Of a stretch of 64,000 nt of DNA, positions 36,760 through 50,088 are shown piece by piece (position 1 is the first letter of the stretch; each line of letters starts with the position of its first letter). The notes beneath the pieces are model-generated. The model ran no database searches and had not been told where the DNA came from. It was given only the letters and a program-made list of their open reading frames with translations. Source of the stretch: Ulota crispa (Eukaryota > Streptophyta > Bryopsida > Orthotrichales > Orthotrichaceae). The stretch spans positions 9,550,501 through 9,614,500 of the forward strand of contig OY987244.1 in the NCBI GenBank assembly GCA_963920765.1. Reading direction: 5' to 3'. Both the position numbers and the translations under genes were made by a program.

Positions 36760-38681
36760 ATGGCCGCGTGTCGGGTTGGTGTGCAGGTTGCTCCGGATTT
36801 GGGGACTACAACGGCAGGACATGTTGCGCGAATTCAAGCCGTTGGAACTCCCTCTAGCGTCGTCCTCGCCAGAAGCTTGAATTATAAGGGCAATCGTGTT
36901 TCTGGTCCGAGGAAGAGGCTGCAGAGCATGTCAATAAGGGCAATTGCAGAGGTCGCTACAGATGGAGGTTATGGCACCGCAGTAAACGACGCGGAGATGC
37001 TTCGCAGAGCCGATTCCTACTTTGCTACCGACTCTAGGCCTATTATTCTGTTTGATGGTAAGAATCATCACTCTTGACAGAAACCCTAATCTCTTTGGGC
37101 TTTGTCGCCGGCGATGGAATGGAACCGACATCTCTTATTCTACGTCGTGGTGGTTTTCATGCTTCTGGTTGTGAGACCATTATAATAGCACATGTTGCAA
37201 CCATTGTCACTAGCCTGCAAGGGTTTCTTACAGATTCCTTGCTGAATGCAAAATAAGAGTATCTCCTCATACCCGCCATTAGGCTTGTGCAAGTTTTTCC
37301 ACGATTCGGGAACTGACAGAAAGATGGGGTTTCGTCCAGGTATCTGCAATTTTTGCAACTCGGGTGTGAACTTCATGCTCGACAACGATCCCGAGGGGTA
37401 CGATCTCTCCTCGTCATCGACGCCCAAGTCCCAGTTTGAAGCACGAATTGCATGTTTCAAAAACTTTCTCTGAACTTTGGCAATGCAATAATAGCTCCGA
37501 ACCGAAAGGAGCGAAACTGTTGCAGAGATGTCATTTAGAAAGCTTTCCCGAGCTCTGCCTGACTGTAATTCGACCATTCGACACGTAGACAATACGAAGA
37601 AACCCTAAAAAGCTATGATGCTTGAACCATTGGCAAGAAAAATACTCGCACTGCATGTTAGTATTGCAACGATTCGAGGATGTATACTCATCTTTGTTGG
37701 GTCATTTGGGTGGTACTACCTCGCAGGCGGCTTCGTATGGCAGCGCTGCAAAGTGACGCGGGCAGGGCTCTGCTTGTCCGATCTGGTCGCTCCCCGGACG
37801 ATATCACAAGCATAGTCCTCGTCGAGAAGCAAGGGTATGCATTGTCCTGCACCGTCTCTTCTTGATTCCTTCCCTTTGCGGCTATCTTTATATCATCTGT
37901 AAACATTTCACTCGCAGAAACGTCACATGGCATATCAAAAATGTCAGAAGTGGCAACATTGCAAGTTCAAGCTCACAGTTTGTTACATTGCATAGAAGTT
38001 AAATCCCTTCAGGATGTTGCCTAAAAATCCTAGCTATACAACAAATGTCAAAAATTTCCCAAATACTCATAGTTGACTAGTAGTATGTCTATGACTTGGC
38101 TTGAAGGCTTGAAATTTACAGCTACAATGGGATTTATGTGCTACCCAAGTGCCCCATCTGTATACAACAAGGGAGAGCGTATACAAAACAGCATCATCCT
38201 TAAGGGTTAATGCAAAAACATGTCAATATTAATCCATATTGTTTATGTGGTTAAACTTGATCGGCAAAAACGTCACATTCATACGTGACCTTTTAACGTA
38301 TACAGTGTTATGTTTATAAGTTTCCAAGTTCGACTCACCGCGATCTTACTGCTTTTGTTTCAGATCTTATATAAAATCCGAGGGCGTGCTCCGATCGGCA
38401 CAGTACCTTGGAAATGTTCTTCCCCCAGTCGGTACTCTTGGCCTTCTGCTCCCTCTGTGAGTAAAAGCCTAATACTCTTAAACCCTAAACCTTGCCAAAT
38501 GCATCCTACGAACTGTGCGTGCATCCCGTTTCTCTGAAACTGCGTGGCCCTTCTTCGTTGGTGCAGGTTTTTCAGGGATTTTCTGTATGACAACGTTGCG
38601 GACAACCGGTACTCCATCTTTGGGAAGAGAAACCAATGCCGTGTGTCTGATCCGCGCTTCAATAACCGCTTTGTGGCGTGA
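36760..38681 (+). CDS. Chloroplast DCC-family (DUF393) protein, five exons
   Basis: Exons 36760-37057, 37340-37397, 37727-37834, 38364-38456 and 38567-38681 join in frame with GT-AG borders to a 223-residue protein. Residues 1 to about 60 are Arg/Ser/Ala-rich, as in a chloroplast transit peptide. The DCC domain starts at RPIILFDG with the signature DGICNFC (residues 99-105; Cys102 and Cys105). It continues NSGVNFMLDNDPEG, LRMAALQSDAGRALL, ITSIVLVEKQGSYIKSEG, NVLPPVGTLGLLLPLFFRDF and SIFGKRNQCRVSDPRFNNRF. The family was named as putative thiol-disulfide oxidoreductases; Arabidopsis At1g52590 is a chloroplast member. The start codon is in strong context (GCCATGGCC). Introns are 282, 329, 529 and 110 bp. 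The third carries a small TTAA-type element. The gene looks intact. Confidence 0.93.
38003..38206. mobile_element. TTAA-type mini element in DCC intron 3 (copy C, 204 bp)
   Basis: TTAA at 37999-38002 and 38207-38210 flanks ends ATCCCTTCAGGATGTTGC and, outside-in on the right, CCCTTAAGGATGATGC. Lies wholly inside the 529-bp third intron, clear of both splice sites. Confidence 0.65.
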
Positions 38682-38689
38682 CGTGTCTT

Positions 38690-39680
38690 CCGCTCTTGTA
38701 CCACTATTGTATCGATGAACCCCTTCCGGACCAAAGACTAAGGACTAAGGACCAAGGAGTGTGCCGACTTTCTTTTCTCTTACTTGCTTTTTTTTTGGGT
38801 TTTGTTTGCATTAATCTTATTAGAGATTTCATACAAAAGCAAACAAGGTGTAGTTTAGAAAAAGAGTAATACATTTGTATAGTGTTAGTAATCATCGTTT
38901 GGCATGGGTCCTTTGGGGAATATATGTACTATACATGTTGTGGTTTGGGCAGAAATGTATTATCGTTTCCCTCTGGTTGTGTTGAAATGAAGTCGTGACA
39001 TTTTATTAGTGAAAATGTAAGAATGAATCTCTATTGTGGTATGAAAGTTGCATATGCACTTATGTGGCATTTTTTGGCAGCTTTTGGTGGAAACTGTTTG
39101 GATTCACAAGCAAATGCTCTTTTGTGTCGAGACTAATATGAAACCGTAACCTTAACTTTGCTTAAAAGCTTCCTAAAGTGGCTCACTCTGTAGGTTGTGG
39201 GCCTTTGGTTTAGAATTAGGAAACAAAATTGTATAGAACTTAACATGAAAAGAATTCCTGACCCTAAACCTACTTATCAATATTGTAGGTTTATTAAGTC
39301 ACGTGGTTAAAGTCACGTGGTTTGATATACCAATTCAGAATGATAGCGCTATCTATTTAAATCAAGATAGCATAGTGTTACCAAAAATACTTGCTGTACA
39401 ACTTGTTACCACAAACACCTCAACCTCATTTTGTCACCACAAACACCATAGTTATAATTTATTAGTAACTAGGGTTTTGGACAAGAAGTAAATAAGGTCT
39501 AGGCGGCAAGAAACTTGTTGGGTAGGGTATTGGGTTTATTGACATTTTGATACCTCTCATCTATTGCACTCAACTCCACACGTTTATAAACATATACATG
39601 TTGGAGATGATATAGCAAGAAATTGGATGTACAAAATCTTGCATTTTTTGATATGTATTGTGTTTAATTGCACAATATCA
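38690..39680. other. DCC gene 3-prime region and spacer, no further gene
   Basis: About 38690-38900 is probably the 3-prime untranslated region, T-rich with AATACA-like signals. After that, AT-rich spacer without supportable frames. Confidence 0.45.
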
Positions 39681-39686
39681 TGTTTA

Positions 39687-40585
39687 CAAAAGGATCATTG
39701 TCCCTTCAGGGGACAAATGGGATTTTGGGTAGGTACATACAGCCTCAATTTTTCTTAAGATTTTTTAAACTTTTTTTGAAGATAGAAAAACACATTAGCT
39801 TTTGGGGAATATCATTTTTATTTCAATCTATGCCTTGGAGCAAAAGTTATGCCTAGGAGCAAAAGTTATGCCCAAATAAGCACAAATTTGGAAAGTCAAG
39901 GCAGCAAAAAAAAATTAATCAATTTCTCTCATAAGTTATATCTTTATTTACATTTGAAGCTTTGATTCATTCCATTTGGACTAGTTATGAGAAGGTTATG
40001 GACAATCTTGTTTTTGGATAGTTTATGTATCTTCTTGAAAAGATAACTAATAAAGTTCAATTTTGAATGCAAAATTAACATTTTTTCAAAAAAAATTGTT
40101 GAGAATGGTGAAGTTTGCTTGCTAGAAAAATCTCACCATTGTGATTATTGTGTTTCAATTTCATTGCACAATTCAAGTTTTTGTTCAATCTCATACCTTC
40201 TTTCACCTAATTTTTTTATGAATGAAAATTAAATTTTTTTTATTTTAACTTTTTTCCAAAGATACTTAACTCAATTTTCTGATATAAAGGTTTAAACCTC
40301 CAAACTCTATGGTGCAAAAAAATTAAGTTATAAGATTTCAAAGTCAAATAATCTAATCATGCAAGGTGCAAAAAAGTTTGTTTTTTACACTTTCAACACA
40401 AGTATCTTGCAATCTGCGTGGTCAAAGTTTTTGAAATTTGTTTTACATATGCTTATACTAATCTAATACAAGGTCCTATGGTTAGATATGCAAAAAGACC
40501 AATTCTCAAAAAAAATTACTCTTTGCCATATAAATGATAGTTTTAAGTGTCTTTTAACAAAATAAAGGCCACAATCCTTTAAGGG
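39687..40585. mobile_element. TTAA-type element (copy D, about 900 bp)
   Basis: Right end, outside-in, CCCTTAAAGGATTGTGGCC, with TTAA at 40586-40589. The left end is decayed (TTAC then AAAAGGATCATTGTCCC). The next 60 bp, including GGGACAAATGG and a GGTACATACAGC-like run, match the left part of the 50409-51358 copy. No coding sequence. Confidence 0.65.
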
Positions 40586-40589
40586 TTAA

Positions 40590-43500
40590 ATTTTTCCAAC
40601 TTTTAAACAAGACATTGCAAAACACCCTTGCTCCAAAACATGTACATTTTTTAGTTTTCAATGTGCATACAATAAACATCCTAGAATGAGCACCTCCATC
40701 CCAGCTTTTTTCTATTGGCAACACAATATATCATTAGAGGAAAATGAGCTCAAGAAAAGGCCCTCCATGGAGGTGGCTAGAGGGGTCAAAAGCATTTAAT
40801 AGTAATGCACTTTTCAAATCAAAAGAGACTAATGCCCTATACCCGCTTGCAACTCTTGATGTAGTACTTCATGAGGATAATTTCTTTTTACAATATTATA
40901 CTCTCTTTGTTTTATGAGTGTCCTTGTTTGATTGGGAATTCTAGTTGTAGTTTGTTCTTGTGTCTCACTAGAAGTCTTTGCATTAATGGTTGTCATGTTA
41001 TAATATTGCTTTGCATCATCAAATCCTATTGTCATGTAACATGGTACATTTGAGTACTTCACACAAGATAGAGACCCTTGTGTAGGTACCTTACCTATGC
41101 TTCTCCTACCTCAATAAATATGGTAGCGTGCGCATGTCAAGATTGGGAGGCCTTCTCTTGAGCCCATTTTTCCTCTAATGTGGATGGACCAATGAGCTGA
41201 GAGATCCAAAAAACAAAAGAAAGTCAACCAAACAAGTTAGACAGAATCACCAGTTGAAATTTGATTTTGCTGAATAAATTGCGGCCAAATTTTTAAAATG
41301 TCTATTCATAGTATAACTATGTAGGCAACATTGGAAGCATTCACTCACAAAACTTGTTGAAAATGAGAAATGTTGGATTTTTGCCAATGGAGCTCAAAAT
41401 TTTGCGGGAGATTAGGATGGACCATGATGTGGCATGCTCTCCACAAGCAGGAATTTTGAGTGGTCCTCTTGTAGTTGTGTTGCCAGTAAGAAAAACACTC
41501 TCCTTCCTCATTCCAACTCATTCCAATTTCAAGAATTCAAACCTAAGCGGGGTGGTTCACATTGTTTCTCACATCCCATGTCCCATTGAAACTTGAGGAT
41601 TTAATTGGTGTAAAGCCAAAAGTTGGGACTTGGAGCTTCATGCTATGATCCAAGTCCCACATCTTAGTTCATTGAGTTTTGCTTATATGACAGCACCTTT
41701 TGAAAAATTTGGAGCCAAAGAGGATGAAACTTCACTCAAAGTTTGAGTAAACCATTTTTCCAAACCCAACTTTCAACCCAAATCCCACCAATATTTTACA
41801 TAAAATATTCATAACTTTCTTTGATACTCTTTTTTATCCTTAATAACCTCACAAATTTGAAATGTCACTTTGCGGTAGGACTTGCAGAAATGGGATGTGG
41901 AACGTAGTATGAGCCCCTAATACAATAAAAGTCATTGAAACATGATTTAAAGTGGGTCAGCAACAACTTCTACTTGTCTTATAAGGACCCGTAGAAAGGA
42001 TAGGTTTCAATATGTGCAACCTTTTGAAAACCAGAGAAAAAGAACGCTGAATGGTCATCCCATCTTACAGTTTCTGATTGTTTTGCCATCATTCCTTGGG
42101 AAGGGGGGTCATGGCCTTTGGTCATGGCAAGAGTGTAACTTACATTGGATTTATGACACCTGTCCCTGTTATGGTTTTGAACCACCACTCTAAATCATCA
42201 ATTCATCATCCTCCTCAATAAGGGACCAACAATTGGGTATGAAAATTGTGTCATAATTGAGTAATGCAGGCCAAAGAGGCCGAGCAATCCTCACCATAGG
42301 GGTTGTCAAATTACGATATGCAAAATTTATAGAGTGGTTTATATGGTTTTGGATTTTCGGGTATATAGATTTTGGTTTTTTACCATGTTTAAAAGTCAAA
42401 ACATTTTTTTCAATCGTATTAAATATGTGATTACATTTTTTTCAGTCATACTGAATAAGTGATTATATGAATGTCAAATGCACTTATCCAACATTTTTGT
42501 AGGCAACACAAAGGACCCCAGTGCAACAAAGGAGACAAGGGAGTAAGCGGCTTGTTTTTGGAACAAGAACAAAAAGAAGTGTAATGGTGAGGCAACTTGC
42601 TCCACCACTTTGCTTCACCAAGGGCTCCTATTGGCCTCTCTCTAACTATAGGACTTTAGGAGCAAGAGCTCCAAATCTTAACATATACATTCATTACATT
42701 GGATGATAAACAGTGTACTTGAGTGTACAACATGGACAATAGAAGAAAAAAAATTCAAAAGAGATTGGATGAACCTATATAAAAGTTCTTACTGTATAAA
42801 AACCTCCAAATATGTTTGTTTAGTGAACCATAAAAGCGCTAAATATTCATATGAAAAGAGAGTTCATATCCAATAGAAACAAAAAAAAACAAAAAAAAAA
42901 AACCATTAAAGTTTGAAGCCCTTATCCCTCTCATTCCTTGATGACCATGATTTTTGTCACAAACTTGAAGCCAATGCCTCATGTTGTCCACCTTCACTAA
43001 TTGCATGCTTTGTGATTACACATTTTATACATATTCGATGGATTTATGGTGTTCCATATTAACCTTGGTTTCACAATTTGTACAATTCCGAATTTTAAAA
43101 AACAGTACGTTTCATTTTATTCCAAAAAGCATCCATTTATTCACTCAAATATGATATGTATTTTTCTCTACAGGAGATGATCAAATTATTGTCAAGTAAA
43201 AGAGTGCCAACTACTTGATATTTTATTGCACCACATGTCACATAAGGCTTGTCCCTTGTCCTTCAACTTTATATGTATTTACGTTCAAACCTCTTGAACA
43301 TTGAGCATTATATTGCATAAAACTGTAGATTTGGTATTTATGTAGGCACATTTAACACCATACTAGTTAAATTGGGAAAAAGGATACATTTTCGGACTTC
43401 TGAATTATGCATTTGTGAGAGTTTTTTGGCTATTTAAAATGAGCTGGATGATTTCTCCTTCAACATCCAATATCATTGATGTAAGATCTTAAAGAAACCA

Positions 43501-43850
43501 TCATAAAATTCAATTGCAATTGTCAAAATCTTCTCAAAAGTGCAAAATTTAGAAGTCTCAAAATGTACTCTTTTTCTCAATTTAACATATATGATGTTAT
43601 TTGTAAAAAGATCAATATTGCAAATTCTATAAAGATTTTTAAATATCAAAGTTGAAAGTACATACCATGTCAAATTTGGAGTTCACTTGTCCTTCGGCAT
43701 CATGCCATTGTTCTTGCAAGAGTAGGCATTTCTCCCCTTACAATAGTCCACAATACCATATTTGTTAAAATGGGAAAAAGGATACATTTTAGGACTTTTC
43801 AATTTTGCATTTGTGAGAGTACTTTGGCAATTTAAAGTGCGTTTTATGAT
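40590..43850. other. No gene seen
   Basis: AT-rich sequence with short open frames only. No termini or repeats I can support. Confidence 0.45.
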
Positions 43851-43854
43851 AATT

Positions 43855-44195
43855 CACTACAAAGAAATGGAGTCCAAATTGACATGTCTTAATTGACTAA
43901 ATGTATCCAAATTCATATGTCTTGATAGTGACTAAATGTGTCCAAGTTGACAAAACACTAGAAGAAACCTGTGTTTTTTATAACAAATTTTTTTGGATGT
44001 CCACTTGTTTTTATGTTACAAGTGATGTTCAAACTAATATATGGATGTTATTTTGATATCATCGTTAACACAAAAACAAGTGGACATCCAAAAAAAATTG
44101 TTATAAAAAACACGGATTTCTTCTAATGAAAAAGTGTCCTAATTGACATGTCCTAATTGACAAAAACGACCAAATTGAGAGTGTCACTTGTAGTG
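43855..44195. mobile_element. CACTA MITE (341 bp) carrying a second element
   Basis: Ends CACTACAAAGAAATGGAG and, outside-in, CACTACAAGTGACAC. Target duplication ATT lies at 43852-43854 and 44196-44198. Subterminal repeats around TTGACATGTC(C/T)TAATTGAC occur at both ends, as in CACTA elements. A separate foldback is inserted in its middle. Confidence 0.85.
43956..44128. mobile_element. Foldback MITE nested in the CACTA MITE (173 bp)
   Basis: Ends CACTAGAAGAAACCTGTG and, outside-in, CATTAGAAGAAATCCGTG. Flanked by AAA on both sides. Arms carry TTGGATGTCCACTTGTTTTT-like sequence in inverted copies. A related copy is at 54362-54533. Confidence 0.8.
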
Positions 44196-44199
44196 ATTT

Positions 44200-45570
44200 T
44201 TTCAAGATCCTACATCATTGATGTAAGATCTTGAAGAAATCATCATAAAATTCACTCTAAATTGCCAAAATACTTTTGAAAACAAAAATTCCAGAAGTTC
44301 CAACATGCATCATTTTTCCCAATTCAACATATAAGGTGTTCCACTCAATTGTTTTGAGGTACTAAGGTGCCACATTTCGAATTCTTTTCAATAACCTAAA
44401 TTGAGTTTCAAAGGTGCCACATGTCCAAAAAATTAAACACATTTACTTAAAGTAACACATGCTTATGAGTTTGGCATTTCAGGTTTAGATAGCAAAAACT
44501 GTTTGTCACTTAATCGCCTTCATGTTCTCATTTTTTTTAACCTCAGTATTTCATCATACAAAATGTTCATGGTGGAGCTTTTAAGTTGCTTCTTATCATT
44601 GCTCATTTCAAAACGTGCACATTAGAACATGCAATCAAAGAGATTTTTGCACATCACCTTTATCATTTATAGATTCATGGACATAAAGTTGTAGTCCTTT
44701 TTCAAACCCCTTTCCCTCAAGTTTAAAAGCGATTACATATATGAAAAGCCTAATAAGGGGGACAAAATGAGTTAGAATTTGAAAAGTAGATTGTTTTTAT
44801 TCCATGCTTTTATTTCATGCCAAATACAAACTTGCACCAATGAGTATGCCATTTTTATCAACTTTTATCAACACGATCAACATCTTTGTGGCTTTTAACT
44901 GCCTTTTTGAACTTGAAACTGTCTCAACTCAAGCAAACCTATTGTACATTGAAAATAGATTGAGAATATACTGGTGGTAAATTATTGATGAACTTGTAGT
45001 GATTTTAAAAGCATTTAAATTGTAGGTGGATGTTTCTTTCAAATGTGTTTATTTCTAACACTTCCTCTAATTAGATTTACATCAAACTATAATAAAATTT
45101 ACTCCTTTTTTAAGCTTTTCAAATATGTAATTAGTTTTAGATTTGGTAAAATATTAATTACATGAGAAAATTTTAAAAAAAATGGACTACAACTTTCTAT
45201 CCAAGACTCTATTTCAAATAAAAATAAAAGTATCCTGCATTTTTTCTTCTAATTAAATTTGAGAAGATTTTATGAAGACTAATTCATTTTTTAATTGCAA
45301 ACTTTTAATGCACGATGAGCATTTGAAGGCATGTCATTTTTTGTTTGATGTTTGCTTGTATATGGTGATTGTTGACATGATACAAAATCAGATGTCTAAG
45401 TTTGATTTCCAAACAAAGCCTCGTAATCATCTTCAAACTGAAACCATATCCAATTTCTAAATTGGAAGTCGTGTGAACATTGACGGATTTTCAAAAACCT
45501 TTTGAATTGTAGTTGTGTGACAACGAAAAACTTTGAATCATTTGTACAACGAAGGATTATCATCAAATTC
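44200..45570. other. No gene seen
   Basis: AT-rich spacer with short open frames only. Confidence 0.45.
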
Positions 45571-45571
45571 T

Positions 45572-46012
45572 TTACTACGGTGCGTGTATAAACCAACAAA
45601 CATTTGGCCACAAAATGCCAAATAGTGGTCAACTTCGGGTGCTATCACCGTTTTTTTTAACAAATAATAATTCTAATCAATTTTCATAACATTTTTCTTA
45701 AGATCTCCTTGCCTAAAATTACGAAAAGTTTCAACTTACTAAGGGTTGTTATGAATAGTTCATATGGTTTTTAAGTTGATGTTGTTTTGTGTTGTAATAG
45801 CCTTAAAATTACAAGAAGCTTCAATTTATTAAAGTTTCTCAATTAGTTAACACTCTTTGTAACTTTAAGTAGGGAGATCTTAAGAAAAAAAGTTATGAAA
45901 ACATGTTAGAATTATCATTTGTTAAAAAAATGGTGATAGCACCCAAAGTTGACCACTATTTGACATTTTGTGACCAAATGTTGGTTGGTTTATGGTGGCA
46001 CGTACTATAGTA
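45572..46012. mobile_element. Foldback element (about 440 bp)
   Basis: Arms of about 140 bp are inverted copies with mismatches. The left has AACCAACAAACATTTGG, AGTGGTCAACTT, GTGCTATCACC and CTTAAGATCTCC; the right has the reverse complements in order. The outer limits near 45572 and 46012 are approximate. No coding sequence. Confidence 0.65.
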
Positions 46013-46345
46013 TAAATTTGGTTGTTACAATTCCATCATGATCACCATCCCATCAATACAATCTTGTGTTTTGATTCAAAATACGACTAGTAACAAAATG
46101 CATTAACCAAAGCCATATGATTGGGAGGATGTTTAAATGTATATCTTCTATTTCCTTCCTTTTACTTCTTTGGCAATTTCAGTACTTTTAAGAACTCAAG
46201 CTTATTAGAATCAGTTGGTTATTAAATTCTTCACTTTACCCAAACTCACACTCTCATATTTGTGATAAACCTAACCACAAAACTTTAATTTTATTCTCTT
46301 ATCTGAAAACGTGTATTAGCATGCATTTTGAATCACAATCATTAA

Positions 46346-47217
46346 CCTCTAAATCCCCAAGTGGCCAAAGTGGGATTTCAGGCATGTATATGTAGCTAAA
46401 CTAGGTTGCATAATTTTCCAAAACTTTAATTGAGGGAATTCAAATACCTACTTGGTCATCCAATTTTTTTTTCATCTTGATATTCAACAAAGAAGTTATG
46501 CAATAATTTGTCAAATTAGATCCGGGAGGAGAGGCAGTTTGGGCAAGGCCTCTTTTTTATAAGTGGGTGTTGATTCCAAAAAGGGTCATCTCTTACGAGC
46601 ACAAGGCATGGACACTTGTGCAAAGGGGAGTGGAGTGGAAGGAGCATGTTTTGTGGGACTCCCAACATTTTATTCTTTTTGCCTTTTGTAAAATTTGGTA
46701 CTTTAATTTTGTGAGAGGTTTGTGTTTTTTTTTTTAAAGTTTATTTTGTTTCTAAGTAGTAATGAGTTAAGATTCCTTGATTTTCACCCTTTGGATTTGT
46801 GTAATTCAAATTTTTGAATTTTTAATAAATTCTCCAATTTTACCTAATGTATTTGCAAATTTCATGACCTTTTTATAGTCAGATTTTTTGAAGTATGTGC
46901 GCCTCCATTTCATTCAAAAATCCTCCCACATATACCTAACTTGATTTTCTATATGGAGAAATTAAACCTCAACTTTGTTATAAGAGTGGTCAAAGGCTTT
47001 AAAAAAATTTGGGCAAGAAAGAAAAAAACTTTCTTTTTCACTTCAAATGTCAATATCTCTCCTCTCCAATTTTTTATTTGCAAGTACCTCCTATAGTCAA
47101 GGGCGGGATCCTAAAGTTAGATTTTCTAAAAAAGCTTTTTTTCTTACCTTTCTACTCATTCCCCTAAAAATGACAATTTTCAATAATTTTTACAAAAAAA
47201 GCTTGGGCCTTCAGGGG
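46346..47217. mobile_element. TTAA-flanked element (copy E, 872 bp)
   Basis: TTAA at 46342-46345 and 47218-47221. Left end CCTCTAAATCCCCAAG; right end, outside-in, CCCCTGAAGGCCCAAGC. Interior blocks (CAGGCATGTATATGTAGC; CATTCCCCTAAAAATGAC) match the 50409-51358 copy in the same order and orientation. Confidence 0.75.
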
Positions 47218-47221
47218 TTAA

Positions 47222-48280
47222 AATGCAACCAGTTATGAGATAATGATGCAACTTACATGAGAGACAATGACCTATATTACTGATAATTGTGTTTGAAATT
47301 GAAACTTTTAATGCTGCACAATGAAATTGGTAGATAAATCTAGCCATATGTCTCAAACAAAATTGTAACATTCTAAGTTGGAGAACACATACAAAACTTA
47401 TAACAAGAAACTGACTTCAAGAAAATCCTAATAAAAGACATTTTTTCTACAATTTTGGCTTTCACATGTATTAATATTTCAAAATATGAATAGTAGAGTT
47501 TTTTGAATTTAGCTGGCTCTAGAGGAAAGGAAAAAAAATTGGTCAAAAATTGTGGCTTTACTAAGCTCAATCAACATAGGGCCACAACCACCTAAGTTAA
47601 AGTAAGCTTAAAGGGCACTAACCAAACTTGATTGCCTTCATGGAATGAAGTCCAGTTAGGATCTAACAAGGAAATCCTAGTACGGTAATTTGCAAACTTT
47701 GGGGAACTTGCATGACATTTAATTAAAACCTATTATCCATCATTGGTTCTAAGTTTGTCCCTTGACCTTTGAGCAAGATCACAAAATTTTAGATGTAGTG
47801 TAAATAGTTGTGCTTGTCATGCCCTTTTAGTAAGAAAAATTACACATTCCATGATGACTCTTTATAAGCCAATTAGTGTCTTTTGGCATTGTTGTACAAG
47901 TGAGGAGGCTAAAGTCCTTGTCCTTCAAGATTTAATAAGTTCTATTTAGCAAACGCTTGGACGCAATATGCGTATGACCCAAAGGGAAAAAGCTGGGGTA
48001 AAAAAATCTAGGCGAGTTACTTTCTTCATGGGTATCCATAATTTTTGTGGATTATTACCCTATTTAATGTCCAAGGCTAAAGAATCATTTAAAAACGTCA
48101 AAATTATTGATCTCATACCTCTCAAAAAAGAAGCAGTGAATATAGAAATTAAAGTGGTTTAAAATCATAGCCTTGGAAAAATACTCCTTAGGCATTCATC
48201 CTCTATTTTTTTTTTGTAAAAACATGATAATTATACAGTACTAGCTTGCTCCAAAATGGCTATGTTGCCAAAAAAAAAAT
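47222..48280. other. No gene supported
   Basis: AT-rich. A 64-codon open frame at 47968-48162 has no recognisable family. Confidence 0.4.
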
Positions 48281-48301
48281 GTTTGGTCCTTATGGGGTTA
48301 A
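48281..48301. repeat. Unpaired TTAA-type element end
   Basis: TTGGTCCTTATGGGG followed by TTAA (48298-48301) matches the right ends of the TTAA family. I could not find a convincing left partner, so it may be a truncated copy. Confidence 0.4.
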
Positions 48302-49180
48302 TTTTATATTCACAATATTCCCACTTTGCTTTATAAAATTAGTTCAATGACATTTTTTGTAATAGAAACAAATTTAAATGATAAGTTTAACAAACTTTTG
48401 TATTCTACATAACATTATCATGGTTTTCAATAACAAAAGATCATTGTTAGAAATCATAACAATAACAATAATGAATTACTTGTTTACACAACATAAAAGT
48501 AATAGACATCTGCTTAAGTAGAAATACCACAACTAGACTAATCACAAAACTATAAGATAAATGACAAGTAAAAAACCCTCAAAAGTAAATTTAAAAAATC
48601 ACATAAGTATACAAAAAACAATAATTTTAATTAGCTCAAATGTAAGACAACCATAAAAAAAGGTTGAGTAATTTGTTAATGTGCCAAATTAAAGAAAATT
48701 GAATCTCTTAAAATTACACGCACTTTTTTCAATAATTGAGTGATCACTCCAAAATATATAACGCATCAACCTTTGAAAATTTAAGATGTTAAGAATTCAA
48801 AAAATCTTGATTTTTTTTTAAAGTCCTTTGCAGATTTGCTAATTACCGTTTTTATTTCTTATAGAATCTTTCCTCAAGATCTTGGTGGATATTATCAATA
48901 TATTTATCTTGGTAGAACTCTATTGGCAACTAAAATAATCTACAATCCTAACCTGAACCTTTTAAACAGAAATACCTTTTTGATTTAAAAAAAATGAGGG
49001 TTCGCTCTTATGTAAGGAAATCAAATTAAATTTTAAGATTACAGTAATTTAAACTGTTTTCTTAATTTCCGTCATTCTAATCAAAGAGATGTCATTGTTA
49101 ATCAAATTAAACGTGAGTCAATCATATGCTCTTTTAAGTGATGATACATTTTACACCATAGATGGTAATTATTTGGTATT
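48302..49180. other. No gene seen
   Basis: Very AT-rich spacer between a lone TTAA-type end and copy G; no supportable frames. Confidence 0.45.
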
Positions 49181-49184
49181 TTAA

Positions 49185-50088
49185 CCCCGTAAAATTCTTT
49201 CGAGGCCCAAAACTGCTTCAAAATACTAGTCCCAAAAGCAAGGTCAAAATCTTCATTGAAACTTACTTTTTAACAGATCCAACTGTAAAATCCTTTGGTT
49301 GACTTTACAAGTATATTTTCCCAAAATCTCAAAATGAATATCCCCACCAATTGCAAAATCAATGTGCCTAAATTTCAAAATGTAGGCTTTTTTAATCCTT
49401 CCAAAAGGTGAAGTTTTGTTTTTCAAAATTTTTAGAGAAAAACACATATGTTGTATTTCTTGTGCAATTTTGGTAATATATTGGAAAATGGGTTGAAAGC
49501 ATATACAAAAGAAATTAACCAAAAAAATTTGGATTCACTTTTACAAAATTTGTAAAGTGAAAGGTATTCATTGATGAATGGAAGATATAACTAATATGCT
49601 AATAAGTTTTGGATGAATTTGAAAATTGTTAATCCCAATGGTGAGAATGCTCTAATAGAAAATTAGTAACTTTTAATTTCATTTGAAATTTTTTAAAATT
49701 GAGAGTAAAAGATAACTTTATATGTTTTTTCTACGCTAATGCTACCTTCATTGCCCGCAAAATAAAACTCCTTACAACTCTTACCTCATTATTTGGAATT
49801 GAGTGATTCAATTTTTTTTTTGAGTAGGTATAAATGTATATAATTCTATAAATAAAGAAATCATAAATTTAGAATATATTTTTTGCTGCCCAGTTTGACA
49901 TTGAAATTGTCAAAACCTTCTAACTTTTGCATTACTCATCGGAATGACATGAAATAAAGCTTCATATGTAGATTATGATGAGTAGCATCCATCCTAAAAA
50001 TTTCATGAAAAAATTTCAAATTATGATGTCAGTAGAGCCTGCCCAAGTTCTCATAAAGCCCAAAGTGGACTCCTTGGTCCTTTAGGGG
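49185..50088. mobile_element. TTAA-flanked element (copy G, 904 bp)
   Basis: TTAA at 49181-49184 and 50089-50092. The right end, outside-in, is CCCCTAAAGGACCAAGGAG; the left end CCCCGTAAAATTC is decayed. The interior differs from copies E and H, so it is a separate subfamily or an inverted, diverged copy. Confidence 0.55.

Noticed and set aside
36591-36857. 88-codon open frame overlapping the start of the DCC gene
   Set aside because: It is in another frame, and the DCC frame is fixed by five exons with family-wide similarity.
47968-48162. 64-codon open frame as a gene
   Set aside because: No recognisable family, no flanking exons, and length not exceptional.
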